Both the position numbers and the translations under genes were made by a program. 30,153 nucleotides of DNA, from positions 1-30,153 of the IMG/VR virus record IMGVR_UViG_3300042882_000020; one strand, 5' to 3'. The notes below the pieces were generated by a model. That model was not told the DNA's origin. It did not search any database and saw only the letters and a list, made by a program, of their open reading frames with translations. Each line of letters starts with the position of its first letter. Position 1 is the first letter of the stretch. The stretch comes from a virus. Of this stretch, positions 1 to 8,735 are shown piece after piece.

Positions 1-2
1 CT

Positions 3-926
3 TCTGTTAATAGTTATGCATCTATACTGTCAGCAAACATCGCTGCTGGTGCAAACAACTATGCAGGAACTCTTGCTAATTCGTCGAATGGTTGGGCCAA
101 TACAGTAGGTACAGCAGGTAATAACTATGCAACTATAACATATGCTACACAATCCTCACAAGCAACAGGATTTGCATCTATTAATAGTTTTGCAACTTAT
201 GTTGGTACTTCGACAAATAACTATACATCTGCTACATATGCTACACTAGGTTCAGTAGCATCTAACTGGGCAGTAACTAATGCTGCATACACATCTGCTA
301 ATGGTGGTATACTTGCATTTGGTTCCGCTAATTCTCTATGGTCAGTTACCAATGCTGCATATTTGGTTGCTAATACTGCTAGAGATTCATTAGCATCTAA
401 CTGGGCAGTCTCTAATCTAACAGCCAGTATTGCTAATGCGGCATATGCAGCAACCAATTCAGAATTTTCCATACAGAATACTGTATCTGCTTCAATAAAT
501 AGTAATTGGACAGTCACCAACGCTTCTTATACAAAGGCAAACAGTGCTTTACCAAACGTATCTGGTGTCACATTTGTTGGTGACGTATATGTAATAAACA
601 ATATCGGAATCGGAAACTCAAGCGTCAATTCGATTTCATTGGTAACATCTTCGGCTACAGATCAGATTCTAGATTCGTTTTCAACATCATCATGGCGTTC
701 TGCCAACTATGTTATTACGATGACATCAGGAACAAGTTATCATACTACACAAGTGACTCTTATTCATGATGGTACAGACGCTTATGTTACAGAGTATGGT
801 ACGATTTACACTACTGACAATCTCGGTATCTTTAGTGCTGTTATTGTTGCTGGCTCTGTTAGACTAAACGTGACACCAACTTATGCAATTACCACTATCA
901 ATATGGTGAGAACGACGAATAAATAA
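3..926 (+). CDS. Tail fibre-like structural protein, 3' part only
   Basis: The frame is open from the left edge to TAA at 924-926, so the start lies outside the window and the first in-frame ATG (363) is not the true start. The visible part is about 307 residues. Its N-terminal two thirds is Ala/Asn/Ser/Thr-rich with loose repeats such as 'SNWAVTNAAYTSAN' and 'GANNYA', the same style as the next fibre gene, which suggests a fibrous trimeric shaft. The last ~120 residues form a different, beta-rich domain with 'SWRSANYVITMT', 'LIHDGTDAYVTEYGTIYT' and 'RLNVTPTYA'. From memory this C-terminal domain is common on structural and fibre proteins of marine T4-like phages. The role is probably virion surface attachment. 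The exact fibre (proximal, distal or whisker) cannot be told. Confidence 0.75.
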   Translation, partial: SVNSYASILSANIAAGANNYAGTLANSSNGWANTVGTAGNNYATITYATQSSQATGFASINSFATYVGTSTNNYTSATYATLGSVASNWAVTNAAYTSANGGILAFGSANSLWSVTNAAYLVANTARDSLASNWAVSNLTASIANAAYAATNSEFSIQNTVSASINSNWTVTNASYTKANSALPNVSGVTFVGDVYVINNIGIGNSSVNSISLVTSSATDQILDSFSTSSWRSANYVITMTSGTSYHTTQVTLIHDGTDAYVTEYGTIYTTDNLGIFSAVIVAGSVRLNVTPTYAITTINMVRTTNK

Positions 927-929
927 ATA
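922..929 (+). promoter_or_regulatory. Putative T4-type late promoter (AATAAATA)
   Basis: AATAAATA, preceded by an overlapping copy at 919-925, covers the TAA stop of the upstream fibre gene and lies 31 bases before the GTG start of the next. It matches the T4 late consensus TATAAATA at 7 of 8 positions. The same motif recurs at most other non-overlapping junctions here. Confidence 0.5.
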
Positions 930-960
930 GGAATATACAAACTGGGGGAAAGGGAACCTA

Positions 961-3900
961 GTGTCTAATAAAGAGTTTACGGCCCGTCACGGTCTTATTG
1001 TCAATAACAACATATTGATTGTTGGTGGTACTAACGTTATCGCTGCTATCGTTGCATCACAAGCAAATGATGTATCGCTATCTGCTAACGTCAATACTCT
1101 AGCAGCGGCTTTTGTATCTAATAGTCAGTCACTATCCTCTAATGTTAACACTCTTGCTGGTTCTTTCGTAGCCAACAGTCAGACATTATCCGATAATGTT
1201 AACACCTTGGCAACCACCTTTGCTGCTGCTAATGCTAACAATGTCTCGCTATCAACTAACGTAAATGTATTGGTTGCATCATTTGTATCCAACAGTCAGT
1301 CATTATCCACTAATGTTAATACCTTGGCAACCACCTTTGCTGCTGCTAATGCTAATACGGTATCGCTGTCTGCTAACGTCAATACCTTGGCAGCCGCTGT
1401 CGTTGCTAATGACGCTTCCCAAGGAGCAAATATTGCTGTCTTGGCTGCTGCTTTCGTATCAAATAGTCAGTCATTATCCGCTAATGTTAACACCTTGGCT
1501 GCTTCTTATGTAACATTCACTAATATTTTTTCACAAGCAAATGCCAACGCTATATCGCTATCCACTAACGTTAACACTCTGGCTGCTACATTCGCTTTAG
1601 CCAATGCCAACAACGTTTCATTGTCTTCCAATGTTAACACCTTGGCTGCTAACGTGAATACTTTAGCAGGTGCAGCATATCCTAAGACTGGTGGTACGAT
1701 CTCTGGCGACGTTTCAATTACAGGCAATCTTACGATTTCTGGTAATCAGTCTTATATCAATACACAAACTCTGCTAATAGGTGATAGTCTACTAACTCTT
1801 AATGCTGATCTTCCAGGAAATATAACACCAACAGAAAATGCTGGTATTGAAGTTAACCGTGGTAGTGCATTATCAAACTCTGCCTTTATATGGAATGAAA
1901 CCGCTGAGGCATGGCAGTTCACATCAAACACAACATTAGGATCATACTCAACTGTAGCGTCTCTAACAGATGTTAACGATGCAGCAGCAGGTGCAAACAA
2001 TTATGCCGCTGCGACATATGGAACACTTGATTCTCTGAACGCTAACTGGTCTTTGACAAATTCTACATTTTCTTCATTAGGATTAACATTCGCTTCTCTA
2101 TCATCTAATTGGCAAGTTACTAATACGACATATACCCAGGCAAATTCTGGAGTTACCATTGGTACCAATGCTTATGCAGGAGTAAACTCAGCATTTACTG
2201 TTCTCAATGCCGCTTATTCTGTTGCTAATGCATCGAATGGATATGCTGCTACTGTAGGACTTGCAGCAAACAATTTTGCTATATCAACATATGCTACTAT
2301 CTCAAATAGTCAGTCACTATCCGCTAACGTTAATGTATTGGCTGCTACCTTTGCTGCCGCTAATGCTAATAACGTATCCCTATCCGCTAATGTTAATACC
2401 CTGGCTGCATCATTCGTATCTAATAGTCAGTCACTATCCGCTAACGTCAATACTTTGGCTGGTACCTTTTCTTCTGCTAATGCCAATAACATATCATTGG
2501 CTGCCAACTTATCATCGGCAGTAAGTTATAGACTCGCAAATACTAGCGGTGTTTCTTTTAATGGTGATTTAAACTTCCCAACTGGTAATGTAGGTATTGG
2601 AACAAGTTCTGCATCTTATACATTAGACGTTGTTGGCAATACAAGTTTATCCGGTTATTTGCAGATACCAGACACAACAGTCGTCTCAACACACGGTATC
2701 GATCCAGCAGATTCAACGAATAGAGTTTTTGCTGTAAGAGCATATCCAACACTTAGTTATAATCCCAATTCGATGTTGAATGGTGACAGTGTTACGGCCG
2801 CACAATTTTCTGGAGTATGGGCACCAACAGCAAATACCACTAACACATATTATGGATATGGTTTCTTTGGTAGTATTGCATCAGATTCCAATATCACAGA
2901 TGGTTATGCAACTGGAGACCTCAGAGGTATATACGGTAACGTTTATCATTATAGCCCATCATATTTGTTGAGAATGGTTGGCATAGCGGGTAGAACATAT
3001 AATAGAAGCAATTCGATTGTAGGATCTGCTTATTCTGTTTGGGCTAGAAACTCTACAACTACAGGTGGTGGTTTTATCACAGCATCATATGGCTTGTATA
3101 TTGATGCTATTACCGGTGGTAATACTAACTACTCGATTTATTCTGCTGGTGGACAAAACTACTTTGCAGGAAATATTGGTATCGGTGTTACTACACCAGC
3201 AGCATCACTACATGTCAACGGTAATGCTAACATCGCTTTACCAAATCTAGTTGTCGGCGGTACAAACGTTATTGCTGCTATCGTAGCATCTAACGCTAAT
3301 GCTGTTACGCTTTCATCTAACGTTAACACATTGGCTGCTGCCTTTGTATCCAATAGTCAGTCATTATCTGCCAATGTCAATACCCTAGCAGGTGCCTTTG
3401 TCTCTAATAGTCAGTCATTGTCCGCTAATGTTAATATCTTGGCGGCCGCAGTTATATCCAATAATGCTACACAAGGTGCCAACATCGCTGCTTTGGCTGC
3501 CAATGTTAATACTATTGCCGGTGCAATCACCAATCTAACTCTAGAAAATGTACCGACCGCTTTCGTTAAGAGGTCAGTAACAGCAGCCACAACTGCTAAC
3601 ATTGCTCTATACGGAACACAAACGATTGATGGTGTTGCTGTTTCCGCAGGCAATAGAGTTCTAGTCAAAGACCAAACACTCGCAAATCAAAATGGACTTT
3701 ATGTAGTTTCCGCAACAGCATGGACAAGATCCGCTGATGCCGATGTTATTGGTGATATTGCTTCAGCGTTGGTTGCTGTTGACGCTGGTACAACTAATGG
3801 TGGCAAACTCTATGACAATGATATCAAGATAACTGACACCTTAAACACAACAAGCATTACCTGGTATAGAATTATCGATGACGGTGCTATCTATACGTAT

Positions 3901-6684
3901 GCTGCTCCTATTACTGCCTATGGTGCATTAAACGTTGCTTACTTGGCTGCTAATACTAATGCTCAAACACTGTCAGCAAACGTCAACACTTTGGCAGCCA
4001 CCTTTGTTGCTGCTAATGCTAACAACATTTCTTTGTCTGCTAACGTTAATACCTTGGCTGCTACATTTGTTTTGGCTAACGCTAACTCCGTATCACTATC
4101 AACCAATGTTAATACTTTAGCAGCAAATGTTAACACTTTGGCTGGTGCAGCATATAATAAATCTGGCGGTACCATTTCTGGTGACGTTGCTATTACTGGT
4201 AGTTTGACTGTTAGTGGATCCCAATCATATGTCAATACACAGACACTATTGATTGGTGATAACCTAGTAGTTCTTAATGCTGATCTACCAGGCAATATAA
4301 CACCAACTGAAAATGCTGGCATAGAAGTCAATCGTGGTAGTGCTGCTGCTAATGCTGCTCTAATATGGGTAGAAGCAGCCGATGCTTGGGCATTTACCAG
4401 TAATGCTAATGCCGCTATTACGACATACATTGCATCTAATACTGATATTGCAACTCTAACATCAAATACAGTTTCATTATCAACCAATGTTAACGTATTG
4501 GCTGCTGCTGTAGTGAGTAACAATGCTACTCAGGGTGCTAACATAGCAGTATTAGCAGCATGTACCGCTGGTAAACTAGCCAACACATCTGGCACTTCAT
4601 ATAATGGTGATATATTTGTTCCCGCTGGCAATCTAAGTGTTGGTACTAACAATACAATGCCATCATTTAGGATGCAAGTTTATGATGCTTCAAATGCCGG
4701 TCTAGTATTCAGAAACCCATCAAACTACACAGTATTAGCCCAAAGTGGTAGTGATTACTATGTGGACCTCAATAGAGGTGGAACTGCTGGTAACTTAATT
4801 TTCAGAAACAGTTCAACACTGACCGAAAGACTAAGACTGGATAATGACGGTTTCTTAGGACTTAGTGTAATACCAAGCCCATGGGTATCAACAGCAAGAG
4901 CAATCGATATTGGTGCTTATACATCAATTTCAACAACATCTAATGGTGTTGGATTCTTAGGATTCAATTTATACGAATCATCTGCTGGTGTATTTAATTA
5001 CAAAGCATCTGCTGTTGCCTCTGCTTATATGATGAACTCGGGCGCTCATAGATGGTACTTGGCACCATCAGGAACGGCCGGTGCAGTTGCTACACTCAAC
5101 AATGCATTGACTCTTAACACCGATGGAAATCTTGGTGTTGGTACAGCAGCACCTGTTGGTGTCATCGATTTAGGATCAGGAACTGCTGGTCGTGGTATTG
5201 TTTGGGGTGGTGGTGGAGGACATTATGCTTCTATCTGGACCCCATATAGTTCATCCGGTCTTGTTCTAGGTACCGGTATGAAGGGTAATACCTTTACAGA
5301 TGCATATGATTCTTCATATGGTAGTTCTTCGATATATCGCTCTGCTATTAGAATGAACATGTCAACTGGTGGTATTCAGTTCTTTGCTAATGGTTCACAG
5401 ACAATTGCAGCAAATACGCAGTTTACACCACAAGAAGTAATGAGAATTACTGAAACCGGTAACGTTGGAATTGGTATCACTAGTCCAACATCTAGACTAC
5501 ATGTCAATGCTGCTCCTGCAACGGCTGCCGTAGTTGGTATTCAATCTGCATACTCTAACACAAGTGCATATCTACAATTCTTGAACAGTTCTGGTTCTGA
5601 GATGGGATATGTTGGTTATGGTAGTCCAATATCTGGTCAAATGTATGTTTGGCAAACGCAATCAGAACCTATGGTTTTTGGTACCAATAATACAGTCAGA
5701 ATGTCTATCGGTAACAATGGTAACGTTGGTATTGGCCAGGGTGCAAGTGCTACTTATCGCCTAGGTGTCACATCAGGAGCAGCAGGTATTGGTGTAACAA
5801 CAACATCTTCATCATCTGGTCTTCCAGGACTAGCACTGTTCGAAGGTGCTATGAGTGCTGTATTTACACCATCCACATCTGCTAACACAGTCTATTTTGG
5901 ATCTTATTCATCTAATACAGTATCATTCATCACTGGCAATAGCACAAAGATGACACTTGGTGCTGATGGTAACGTTGGTATCGGTACCGCAACACCCGGA
6001 TATAAACTAGAAGTCAATGGTCCTATCTACACACCAAATGTGGTGAGTAACATACATCAGATGCGTCGTATTGCTTCTGCATCAACTGGTATTAACTGGT
6101 ATTCTCCAACATATACAGCATGGCAAGACTACATGGCACCCGCTGGTGCTGGACAAGGTTGGACAGCAACGGTCACCGCTCCAACAGGTACGTATGTCAC
6201 ATCTTGGGCTAGAAGATCATTTGTTGAAAATACTGCTGGTTATGGTTGGACATGGGAAGCAGGTGGTGGCACATCCACCACACCAACCATTGTAGCGGAA
6301 CTTTCATCTGCAACTGGTAACTTTAGAATTACCGGTGGTCTATATGCTGTAACTAAGTCGTTCGAAATTAAGCACCCAACTAAGCCTGGTATGAAACTAC
6401 GTTATGGATCGCTAGAAGGTCCAGAAAACGGTGTCTATGTTCGTGGTAAACTAGATGGTGAGAAAGTTATTAATCTGCCAGATTACTGGGAAGGTCTAGT
6501 TGATCTAGATACCATCACAGTCAATCTAACTGCTATCGGTCATAGTCAGAATCTATATGTTTCTGATATTGATGGCTTGAAGATTCATATTGATACGGAA
6601 AACCATACACAGCCTTATTGCTTCTATCATGTATATGCAGAACGTAAGGACGTTGATAAACTAGTTGTGGAGTATGAGGAATAA
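961..6684 (+). CDS. Giant tail fibre protein (1907 aa) with stalk repeats
   Basis: GTG start, with a purine-rich site (AAAGGG, 949-954) six bases upstream. Residues 1-~30 ('EFTARHGLIVNNN') resemble the N-termini of phage fibres. Blocks of 18- and 21-residue repeats (SANVNTLAA..., NANNISL) follow, alternating with globular insertions. One is a 'GGTISGDVSITGNL' module present twice. Another is a domain with 'GTQTIDGVAVSAGNRVLVKDQ' near residues 860-980, also found in the second fibre gene. Many 'GNVGIGT..P...L.V' beta repeats fill residues ~540-1690. The C-terminal ~110 residues ('EIKHPTKPGMKLRYGSLEGP') form a conserved end domain seen in marine T4-like fibres; it is not the S74 chaperone. Likely a homotrimeric long fibre. 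The stop overlaps the next ATG by one base. Assignment to T4 gp34 or gp37 is not possible by eye. Confidence 0.85.
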   Translation: MSNKEFTARHGLIVNNNILIVGGTNVIAAIVASQANDVSLSANVNTLAAAFVSNSQSLSSNVNTLAGSFVANSQTLSDNVNTLATTFAAANANNVSLSTNVNVLVASFVSNSQSLSTNVNTLATTFAAANANTVSLSANVNTLAAAVVANDASQGANIAVLAAAFVSNSQSLSANVNTLAASYVTFTNIFSQANANAISLSTNVNTLAATFALANANNVSLSSNVNTLAANVNTLAGAAYPKTGGTISGDVSITGNLTISGNQSYINTQTLLIGDSLLTLNADLPGNITPTENAGIEVNRGSALSNSAFIWNETAEAWQFTSNTTLGSYSTVASLTDVNDAAAGANNYAAATYGTLDSLNANWSLTNSTFSSLGLTFASLSSNWQVTNTTYTQANSGVTIGTNAYAGVNSAFTVLNAAYSVANASNGYAATVGLAANNFAISTYATISNSQSLSANVNVLAATFAAANANNVSLSANVNTLAASFVSNSQSLSANVNTLAGTFSSANANNISLAANLSSAVSYRLANTSGVSFNGDLNFPTGNVGIGTSSASYTLDVVGNTSLSGYLQIPDTTVVSTHGIDPADSTNRVFAVRAYPTLSYNPNSMLNGDSVTAAQFSGVWAPTANTTNTYYGYGFFGSIASDSNITDGYATGDLRGIYGNVYHYSPSYLLRMVGIAGRTYNRSNSIVGSAYSVWARNSTTTGGGFITASYGLYIDAITGGNTNYSIYSAGGQNYFAGNIGIGVTTPAASLHVNGNANIALPNLVVGGTNVIAAIVASNANAVTLSSNVNTLAAAFVSNSQSLSANVNTLAGAFVSNSQSLSANVNILAAAVISNNATQGANIAALAANVNTIAGAITNLTLENVPTAFVKRSVTAATTANIALYGTQTIDGVAVSAGNRVLVKDQTLANQNGLYVVSATAWTRSADADVIGDIASALVAVDAGTTNGGKLYDNDIKITDTLNTTSITWYRIIDDGAIYTYAAPITAYGALNVAYLAANTNAQTLSANVNTLAATFVAANANNISLSANVNTLAATFVLANANSVSLSTNVNTLAANVNTLAGAAYNKSGGTISGDVAITGSLTVSGSQSYVNTQTLLIGDNLVVLNADLPGNITPTENAGIEVNRGSAAANAALIWVEAADAWAFTSNANAAITTYIASNTDIATLTSNTVSLSTNVNVLAAAVVSNNATQGANIAVLAACTAGKLANTSGTSYNGDIFVPAGNLSVGTNNTMPSFRMQVYDASNAGLVFRNPSNYTVLAQSGSDYYVDLNRGGTAGNLIFRNSSTLTERLRLDNDGFLGLSVIPSPWVSTARAIDIGAYTSISTTSNGVGFLGFNLYESSAGVFNYKASAVASAYMMNSGAHRWYLAPSGTAGAVATLNNALTLNTDGNLGVGTAAPVGVIDLGSGTAGRGIVWGGGGGHYASIWTPYSSSGLVLGTGMKGNTFTDAYDSSYGSSSIYRSAIRMNMSTGGIQFFANGSQTIAANTQFTPQEVMRITETGNVGIGITSPTSRLHVNAAPATAAVVGIQSAYSNTSAYLQFLNSSGSEMGYVGYGSPISGQMYVWQTQSEPMVFGTNNTVRMSIGNNGNVGIGQGASATYRLGVTSGAAGIGVTTTSSSSGLPGLALFEGAMSAVFTPSTSANTVYFGSYSSNTVSFITGNSTKMTLGADGNVGIGTATPGYKLEVNGPIYTPNVVSNIHQMRRIASASTGINWYSPTYTAWQDYMAPAGAGQGWTATVTAPTGTYVTSWARRSFVENTAGYGWTWEAGGGTSTTPTIVAELSSATGNFRITGGLYAVTKSFEIKHPTKPGMKLRYGSLEGPENGVYVRGKLDGEKVINLPDYWEGLVDLDTITVNLTAIGHSQNLYVSDIDGLKIHIDTENHTQPYCFYHVYAERKDVDKLVVEYEE
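1053..1680 (+). repeat. Fibre stalk repeat block 1
   Basis: Imperfect tandem 54- and 63-base units encode SANVNTLAA-type modules of 18 and 21 residues (e.g. 'SNSQSLSANVNTLA', 'AAANANNVSLS'). The block runs from the end of the N-terminal segment to the first 'GGTISGD' module. Confidence 0.85.
1630..1929 (+). repeat. Intragenic duplication, copy 1
   Basis: This 300-base stretch encodes 'NVNTLAGAAY' through 'NADLPGNITPTENAGIEVN' to 'FTSN'. It aligns without gaps to 4105-4404 of the same gene. The two copies are strongly similar in protein but diverged at many third positions. Confidence 0.85.
2300..2520 (+). repeat. Fibre stalk repeat block 2
   Basis: Four more SANVN(T/V)LAA units, of both the 'SNSQSL' (18-residue) and 'AAANANN' (21-residue) types. 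They lie between a shaft segment and the first GNVGIGT beta repeat. Confidence 0.8.
3283..3534 (+). repeat. Fibre stalk repeat block 3
   Basis: Repeat units follow a 'VGGTNVIAAIVASNANAVTL' cap, a segment that also occurs near the N-terminus of this protein and in the fibre at 8736. The block leads directly into the duplicated globular cassette. Confidence 0.8.
3535..3960 (+). repeat. Globular cassette shared with the second fibre gene, copy 1
   Basis: This 426-base segment encodes 'LTLENVPTAFVKRSVTAATT' through 'GNRVLVKDQTLANQNGLYVV' to 'IIDDGAIYTYAAP'. It is gap-free collinear with 9510-9935 in the downstream fibre gene and nearly identical in protein, which implies duplication or recombination between the two genes. 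Confidence 0.9.
3940..4155 (+). repeat. Fibre stalk repeat block 4
   Basis: SANVNTLAATF units (21-residue type) end in 'NVNTLAANVNTLAGAAY', the same exit sequence as block 1. Confidence 0.8.
4105..4404 (+). repeat. Intragenic duplication, copy 2
   Basis: Second copy of the 'GGTISGDVAITGSL ... NADLPGNITPTENAGIEVN' module, collinear with 1630-1929. Confidence 0.85.
4465..4560 (+). repeat. Fibre stalk repeat block 5 (short)
   Basis: Two degenerate units ('SLSTNVNVLAAAVVSNNATQ' and 'GANIAVLAA') form the last stalk block of the first fibre before the long run of GIGT-type beta repeats. Confidence 0.65.
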
Positions 6685-7352
6685 TGGCAGTAACCTATGG
6701 ACCATCTAAAATACTAGCACAGGGGTTACTTGTAGACCTAGACGCCTATACAACTACCAGTTATCCCGGTAGTGGATCAACCTGGTATGATTTATCTGGT
6801 AATGGTAACAACGCTACACTGTCTAATGCACCAACATACAGTAGTGGTGCATTGACTTTTAACGGAACTAATCAATATGGTGACATAGCCAGTATAGCAG
6901 GCACCACCGGTATGACTGCTTTTACTACGAGCACCTTTGCCAAAATCACTGGTAGTAATGCAGGTGCAACAACAACTCTATTCTCTCTTGATTATATCAT
7001 CACAGGCACTAAATTTTTTGATAATTCTGTATTTGGTCAAGCGAGTTTGGTAACAATAGGAAATATCGCAACCGAAACAGCGTTCACTGCAACTTATGGT
7101 AACTGGTATCACTTTGTCGTATCCTGGTCATCTGGATCGACTCTTAAACTATATGTTAATGGAACTTTATGGGATGCCTCTACCTCTACATATACAGGCA
7201 CATTGAACAATCCATCGGGTGCTACGATAGCAAATTATTCAGGCTATTATGCTCCATGCACCTTATCAAAAATTGGTTTATGGAATGTTGAACTAACACC
7301 ATCACAAATCTCCGCATATTACAATGCATACAAGGGGAGATATGGTTTATAA
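6684..7352 (+). CDS. LamG / concanavalin A-like domain virion protein (222 aa)
   Basis: ATG overlaps the stop of the giant fibre by one base (TAATG), with GAGGA at 6676-6680. The protein is essentially one LamG-type (ConA-like jelly-roll) domain. An N-terminal 'GLLVDLDAYTTTSYPGSGST' leads into 'WYDLSGNGNNATLSNAPTY' and 'FNGTNQY'; the central 'WYHFVVSWSSGSTLKLYVNG' is the hallmark LamG strand pair; the C-terminal 'SKIGLWNVELTPSQISAYYN' closes the fold. Such proteins in T4-like phages are thought to be adhesins that bind surface glycans, which fits its place in a fibre cluster. No catalytic residues are evident. The ligand and whether it sits on a fibre tip are unknown. Confidence 0.8.
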   Translation: MAVTYGPSKILAQGLLVDLDAYTTTSYPGSGSTWYDLSGNGNNATLSNAPTYSSGALTFNGTNQYGDIASIAGTTGMTAFTTSTFAKITGSNAGATTTLFSLDYIITGTKFFDNSVFGQASLVTIGNIATETAFTATYGNWYHFVVSWSSGSTLKLYVNGTLWDASTSTYTGTLNNPSGATIANYSGYYAPCTLSKIGLWNVELTPSQISAYYNAYKGRYGL

Positions 7353-8710
7353 TGGCACTAGGACATTCACCATCTATAGTCACTAATGGACTAGTAAGTT
7401 ACTGGGACGCTGCTAATACTAATAGATCAGCAAGAGGATATAAGAACCTTCTTGATCTTAGCGACTGGACGTTAGGGACAGGTGGCACCACTACATTCTC
7501 ATACAATGGTTCTGTATCAGAAAATCAAAGAATACTAGACACAGGTCCTTTTGGTGTTACTACGCTTGTCTGGGATTCTCCATCTAATGACGCTACGAGT
7601 GACGCTGATGGTGGATTCAGCAGTCCTTACGTGTCAATTGATTCTTCTCAACTATACAGATTTTCAGTATGGCTACGCAGAAAGAATATTGGTGATGGTA
7701 GTTACTATATGGGCCTATATGGAATCAATGCTGGGCTTGGTAATGACGGTGTTCTATTAAGAGCAAACACAGCATCAGTAAGCACTAACCCCTATTTTTC
7801 AGCGGGCGGTTGGCCAGCGAGTATTGCAAACAACGAATGGATGCTAGTTGTCGGCCATGTTTTTCCTGCCAATAGTGGAACAGGAAGCGTTCACACAGAC
7901 AGTGGCTTATGGAACACATCAGGAACTAAGTTCCAAGGTTCGCCTAACCAAGGTGACTGGGTGTGGAAGCCAACAAATACAAAAACAATTCATAGAGCAT
8001 ATCTATTCTACTCTACTATTACTACAACCAATCAGCAGTTCTATCAACCAAGAATTGATTTGTGTGATGGTTCTCAACCAACTATTGCTGATCTAATTGC
8101 AGGAGTTGGTTCAGAATGGTATGATATGATAGGATCTAATCATGGATCTGTATTGAACAGTGTTGATCCACACAATTCCGCTGGTTATATGACATTTGAC
8201 GGAAATCTTGGTGCTAATAGTTGTGTTGTTACTACCAATACAGTGTCATTTGGCAACAATGCTACATGGGAAGCATGGGTAAATTGCTCTCAGAACCTGA
8301 ACACCTTTAATATGTTCATGGGAAGATTTCTACCATATTTCAGTTTCTATAATGGCAATTCTTTATTTTTCTCAATCGCTATTGGTGGTACACAAAAAAC
8401 ATTATCATCCGGTGGATTGACAACTAACACCTGGTATCATACAGCATTTACAACGTCATATGATGGTGTCAATACCACCATGAAAATATATATAAATGGT
8501 AATGAAACTGGATCAGTATCTTATGCAGGTTCAGTCACAGACTACCCATACAAGTTCATGATCGGTGATGGCAATAGTGGTAACAATGGTACAGCGCCTT
8601 GGTATCCGTTTAAAGGTAGTGTATCTAATGTTAAGATATACAATCGCACATTGTCAGCATCTGAGATCGAACAAAATTTTATTGCACTTCGTGGCAGATA
8701 CAATATATAA
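7352..8710 (+). CDS. LamG-domain virion protein (452 aa)
   Basis: ATG overlaps the previous stop by one base; AGGGGAGA lies at 7333-7340. The start ('PSIVTNGLVSYWDAANTNRS') parallels the preceding LamG protein. Residues ~30-240 form an inserted beta-rich region ('SIDSSQLYRFSVWLRRKNI'), probably a carbohydrate-binding-like jelly roll. The C-terminal half is a LamG domain: 'WYDMIGSNHGSVLNS', 'FGNNATWEAWVN', 'NTWYHTAFTTSYDG', 'MKIYINGNETGS', 'VSNVKIYNRTLSASEIEQNF'. Both LamG proteins end in a '(K/R)GRY' motif. It is likely a paralogue of its neighbour enlarged by a domain insertion, with a putative role in host-surface binding. It is followed by a canonical late-promoter motif. Confidence 0.8.
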   Translation: MALGHSPSIVTNGLVSYWDAANTNRSARGYKNLLDLSDWTLGTGGTTTFSYNGSVSENQRILDTGPFGVTTLVWDSPSNDATSDADGGFSSPYVSIDSSQLYRFSVWLRRKNIGDGSYYMGLYGINAGLGNDGVLLRANTASVSTNPYFSAGGWPASIANNEWMLVVGHVFPANSGTGSVHTDSGLWNTSGTKFQGSPNQGDWVWKPTNTKTIHRAYLFYSTITTTNQQFYQPRIDLCDGSQPTIADLIAGVGSEWYDMIGSNHGSVLNSVDPHNSAGYMTFDGNLGANSCVVTTNTVSFGNNATWEAWVNCSQNLNTFNMFMGRFLPYFSFYNGNSLFFSIAIGGTQKTLSSGGLTTNTWYHTAFTTSYDGVNTTMKIYINGNETGSVSYAGSVTDYPYKFMIGDGNSGNNGTAPWYPFKGSVSNVKIYNRTLSASEIEQNFIALRGRYNI

Positions 8711-8713
8711 ATA
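8706..8713 (+). promoter_or_regulatory. Putative late promoter, exact TATAAATA
   Basis: Perfect match to the T4 late consensus TATAAATA. It includes the TAA stop of the LamG gene and lies 22 bases before the ATG of the S74 fibre gene. It is the best promoter candidate in the window. Confidence 0.65.
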
Positions 8714-8735
8714 GTCAGAACAGAGATAGGATCAA

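Noticed and set aside
363-926. ATG 363 as the start of the first gene
   Set aside because: The frame continues open upstream to the window edge with the same repeat style, so 363 is an internal methionine.
3963-4523. Minus-strand open frame of 186 codons opposite the first fibre gene (similar ones at 9062-9628 and 9914-10438)
   Set aside because: They are mirror images of the SANVNTLAA repeats, whose codon pattern lacks stops on the other strand; they have no ribosome sites and no recognisable protein features.
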